From positions 1 through 57,954 of the forward strand of contig JAFSFD010000012.1 of the NCBI GenBank assembly GCA_017435365.1: a DNA stretch of 57,954 nucleotides, in the 5' to 3' direction. Shown here piece by piece: positions 56,631 to 57,954 of this stretch. This stretch comes from Akkermansia sp. GTDB taxonomy: Bacteria; Verrucomicrobiota; Verrucomicrobiia; Verrucomicrobiales; Akkermansiaceae. A program made the translations under genes and the position numbers. The first letter of the stretch is position 1. Each line of letters begins with the position of its first letter. The notes below the pieces were generated by a model. The model saw only the letters and a program-made list of their open reading frames with translations. It had not been told where the DNA came from and did no database searches.

Positions 56631-57062
56631 ATGCGTAAGATTTTCCTGCTTCTGTCTCTGGTAACCGGGGTGGCCCTGGTGTCTCCCGCTCCCGTCTTCG
56701 CGAAGGATGATGACGATAAGGATGCCAAGAAAGAAAAGGCGGTATCCACCGCCGGGCTCGGGCGTGCCTTTACGGCAGAGATTGCAGCGCTGGCAGAGGC
56801 CGAAACGATGCTGAAGACCATTTCCGATGCCAGGAGTGCCAAGACGGTCAAGGCGAAGCTGATGCACAAGTTTTCCTTGCTGCGCCCCATTCTCAATGGC
56901 ACTGATGCGCAGCTGGAGGAACTTGCCCGTGCGCAGAACCGAGTGAGCGCCGTGATGTGGGATCTGAAGAAGGAACCCTATTTCGAAGAGGTGAATCTGC
57001 AGGAGCTCTGGACGGTGATGACCCATCACTTTGCCCGCCGCTCTGCCAACCTGCTGAAGTGA
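56631..57062 (+). CDS. small exported helical protein of unknown function
   Basis: This 143-residue protein has a signal peptide (MRKIFLLLSLVTGVALVSPAPVFA), a run of Asp/Lys after cleavage (KDDDDKDAKKEK) and a helical remainder. No family recognised. The stop overlaps the start of the next gene as TGATG. The promoter excludes the upstream in-frame ATG at 56610. Confidence 0.7.
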   Translation: MRKIFLLLSLVTGVALVSPAPVFAKDDDDKDAKKEKAVSTAGLGRAFTAEIAALAEAETMLKTISDARSAKTVKAKLMHKFSLLRPILNGTDAQLEELARAQNRVSAVMWDLKKEPYFEEVNLQELWTVMTHHFARRSANLLK

Positions 57063-57502
57063 TGAAGGCACTGCTGCCTTTTCTGCTGGCTCCGGTAGCC
57101 GTAGCCTCCCTGCCGGATGGCACGGAGCCGGTGACGCTGGACCAGGCGGAGTTCACCCGCATCTGGCAGGAGGTGAAGACGGGTGCGGCTCCTGCACCTG
57201 CCACTGCGGCAGATTCGTGGCAGCAGGCCATGCTGGCGGAGGATGCGGAGCTGTCGCGCGTGCTGCTCCTGGTCTGGCTGCAGGAGAAGAATCCCGGCAT
57301 GTCCCTGGCAGCCCACGCGCAGGCCTATGCGGATGCCGTGGCCCTGCACCGCCGCGCTCTGACCGGGCAGCCCGCAGCCTGCGCGGCCCTGGCGGCGGCG
57401 TATCGCTCCGGCTCATTGGGTGCCTTGCAGCTGCCCCCGAGCGAAGAAAAGGCGCTCTGGTTTGAGCAGCGCGCCCTGAGTGCAGAACATCTGCCGGAGT
57501 GA
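57062..57502 (+). CDS. exported protein with Sel1/TPR-like features
   Basis: This 146-residue protein starts with a short signal peptide (MKALLPFLLAPVAVAS). It is Ala-rich and helical, and its second half (ACAALAAAYRSGSLGALQLPPSEEKALWFEQRAL) matches one or two Sel1/TPR-like repeats. It is coupled to the previous gene (TGATG), so the two exported proteins are made together. Function unknown. Confidence 0.68.
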   Translation: MKALLPFLLAPVAVASLPDGTEPVTLDQAEFTRIWQEVKTGAAPAPATAADSWQQAMLAEDAELSRVLLLVWLQEKNPGMSLAAHAQAYADAVALHRRALTGQPAACAALAAAYRSGSLGALQLPPSEEKALWFEQRALSAEHLPE

Positions 57503-57509
57503 TTTCCTG

Positions 57510-57954
<445 letters not shown>

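Overview
The window looks like a chromosomal segment of a GC-rich, diderm (LPS-making, peptidoglycan-containing) bacterium. Evidence for the outer membrane and cell wall: WaaA (Kdo transferase), MurJ, two cell-wall amidases, a beta-barrel protein, an RND efflux pump and many lipoproteins. The secreted GH18 hydrolase, split ribosomal gene clusters and near absence of Shine-Dalgarno sequences would fit Verrucomicrobiota, possibly an Akkermansia relative. That placement is inference; no rRNA or other phylogenetic marker was analysed.

Layout. 1-410: non-coding repeat (two 119-bp direct copies). 503-3462: a beta-barrel protein and a secreted M3 peptidase. 3538-3762: a 225-bp imperfect palindrome. 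3768-6784: operon of a secreted GH18 hydrolase, a secreted protein and a lipoprotein. 6865-10199: a small cytosolic protein facing a Sel1 / unknown / patatin operon. 10456-18218: hom-lysC, two membrane-anchored helical-repeat proteins and murJ. 18312-23523: a secreted His/Cys-rich protein, rpsA, a WecG/TagA-type glycosyltransferase, alr, an unknown protein and an ankyrin lipoprotein. 23582-25100: trpB on its own, behind a complete transcription attenuator with a Trp-Trp-Trp leader peptide. 25163-35495: recQ, a copper ATPase, an ankyrin membrane protein, a Lys/Pro/Glu-rich membrane protein, lysA, an AI-2E family permease and a PatB-like aminotransferase. 35645-40182: tRNA-Ser(CGA), two tandem amidases, ndk and an aminopeptidase P. 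40294-47502: RND pump, a double (tandem-fused) adaptor lipoprotein, a tail-anchored protein and a DUF5069 protein. 47583-49962: DUF2062 protein, waaA and rsmD. 50039-52238: a secreted protein, a BamE-like lipoprotein and galM. 52300-54149: a two-gene ATPase plus PD-(D/E)XK nuclease unit. 54241-57502: a PEGA lipoprotein, rpsM-rpsK-rpsD and two small exported proteins. 57510-57954: the C-terminal part of a sigma-54 activator, running off the window.

How genes work together. hom and lysC form one aspartate-family operon; lysA supplies lysine from diaminopimelate, which is also needed for the wall processed by MurJ, Alr and the amidases. trpB is controlled by charged tRNA-Trp through the attenuator. 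Many transcription units have a good -35/-10 pair with the -10 box ending only 7-13 nt before the start codon, so leaderless or nearly leaderless mRNAs seem common here.

Most interesting points: the trp attenuator in front of a lone trpB, the double adaptor of the RND pump, the ATPase-nuclease pair, the recurrent leaderless promoter architecture, the acidic N-terminal extension of ribosomal protein S11 and a family of GGGACAC/AAGTCCCGTGCC-containing non-coding repeats. Long gene-free stretches: 1-502, 3463-3767, 10200-10455 and 18651-18936; their contents are described in the features.
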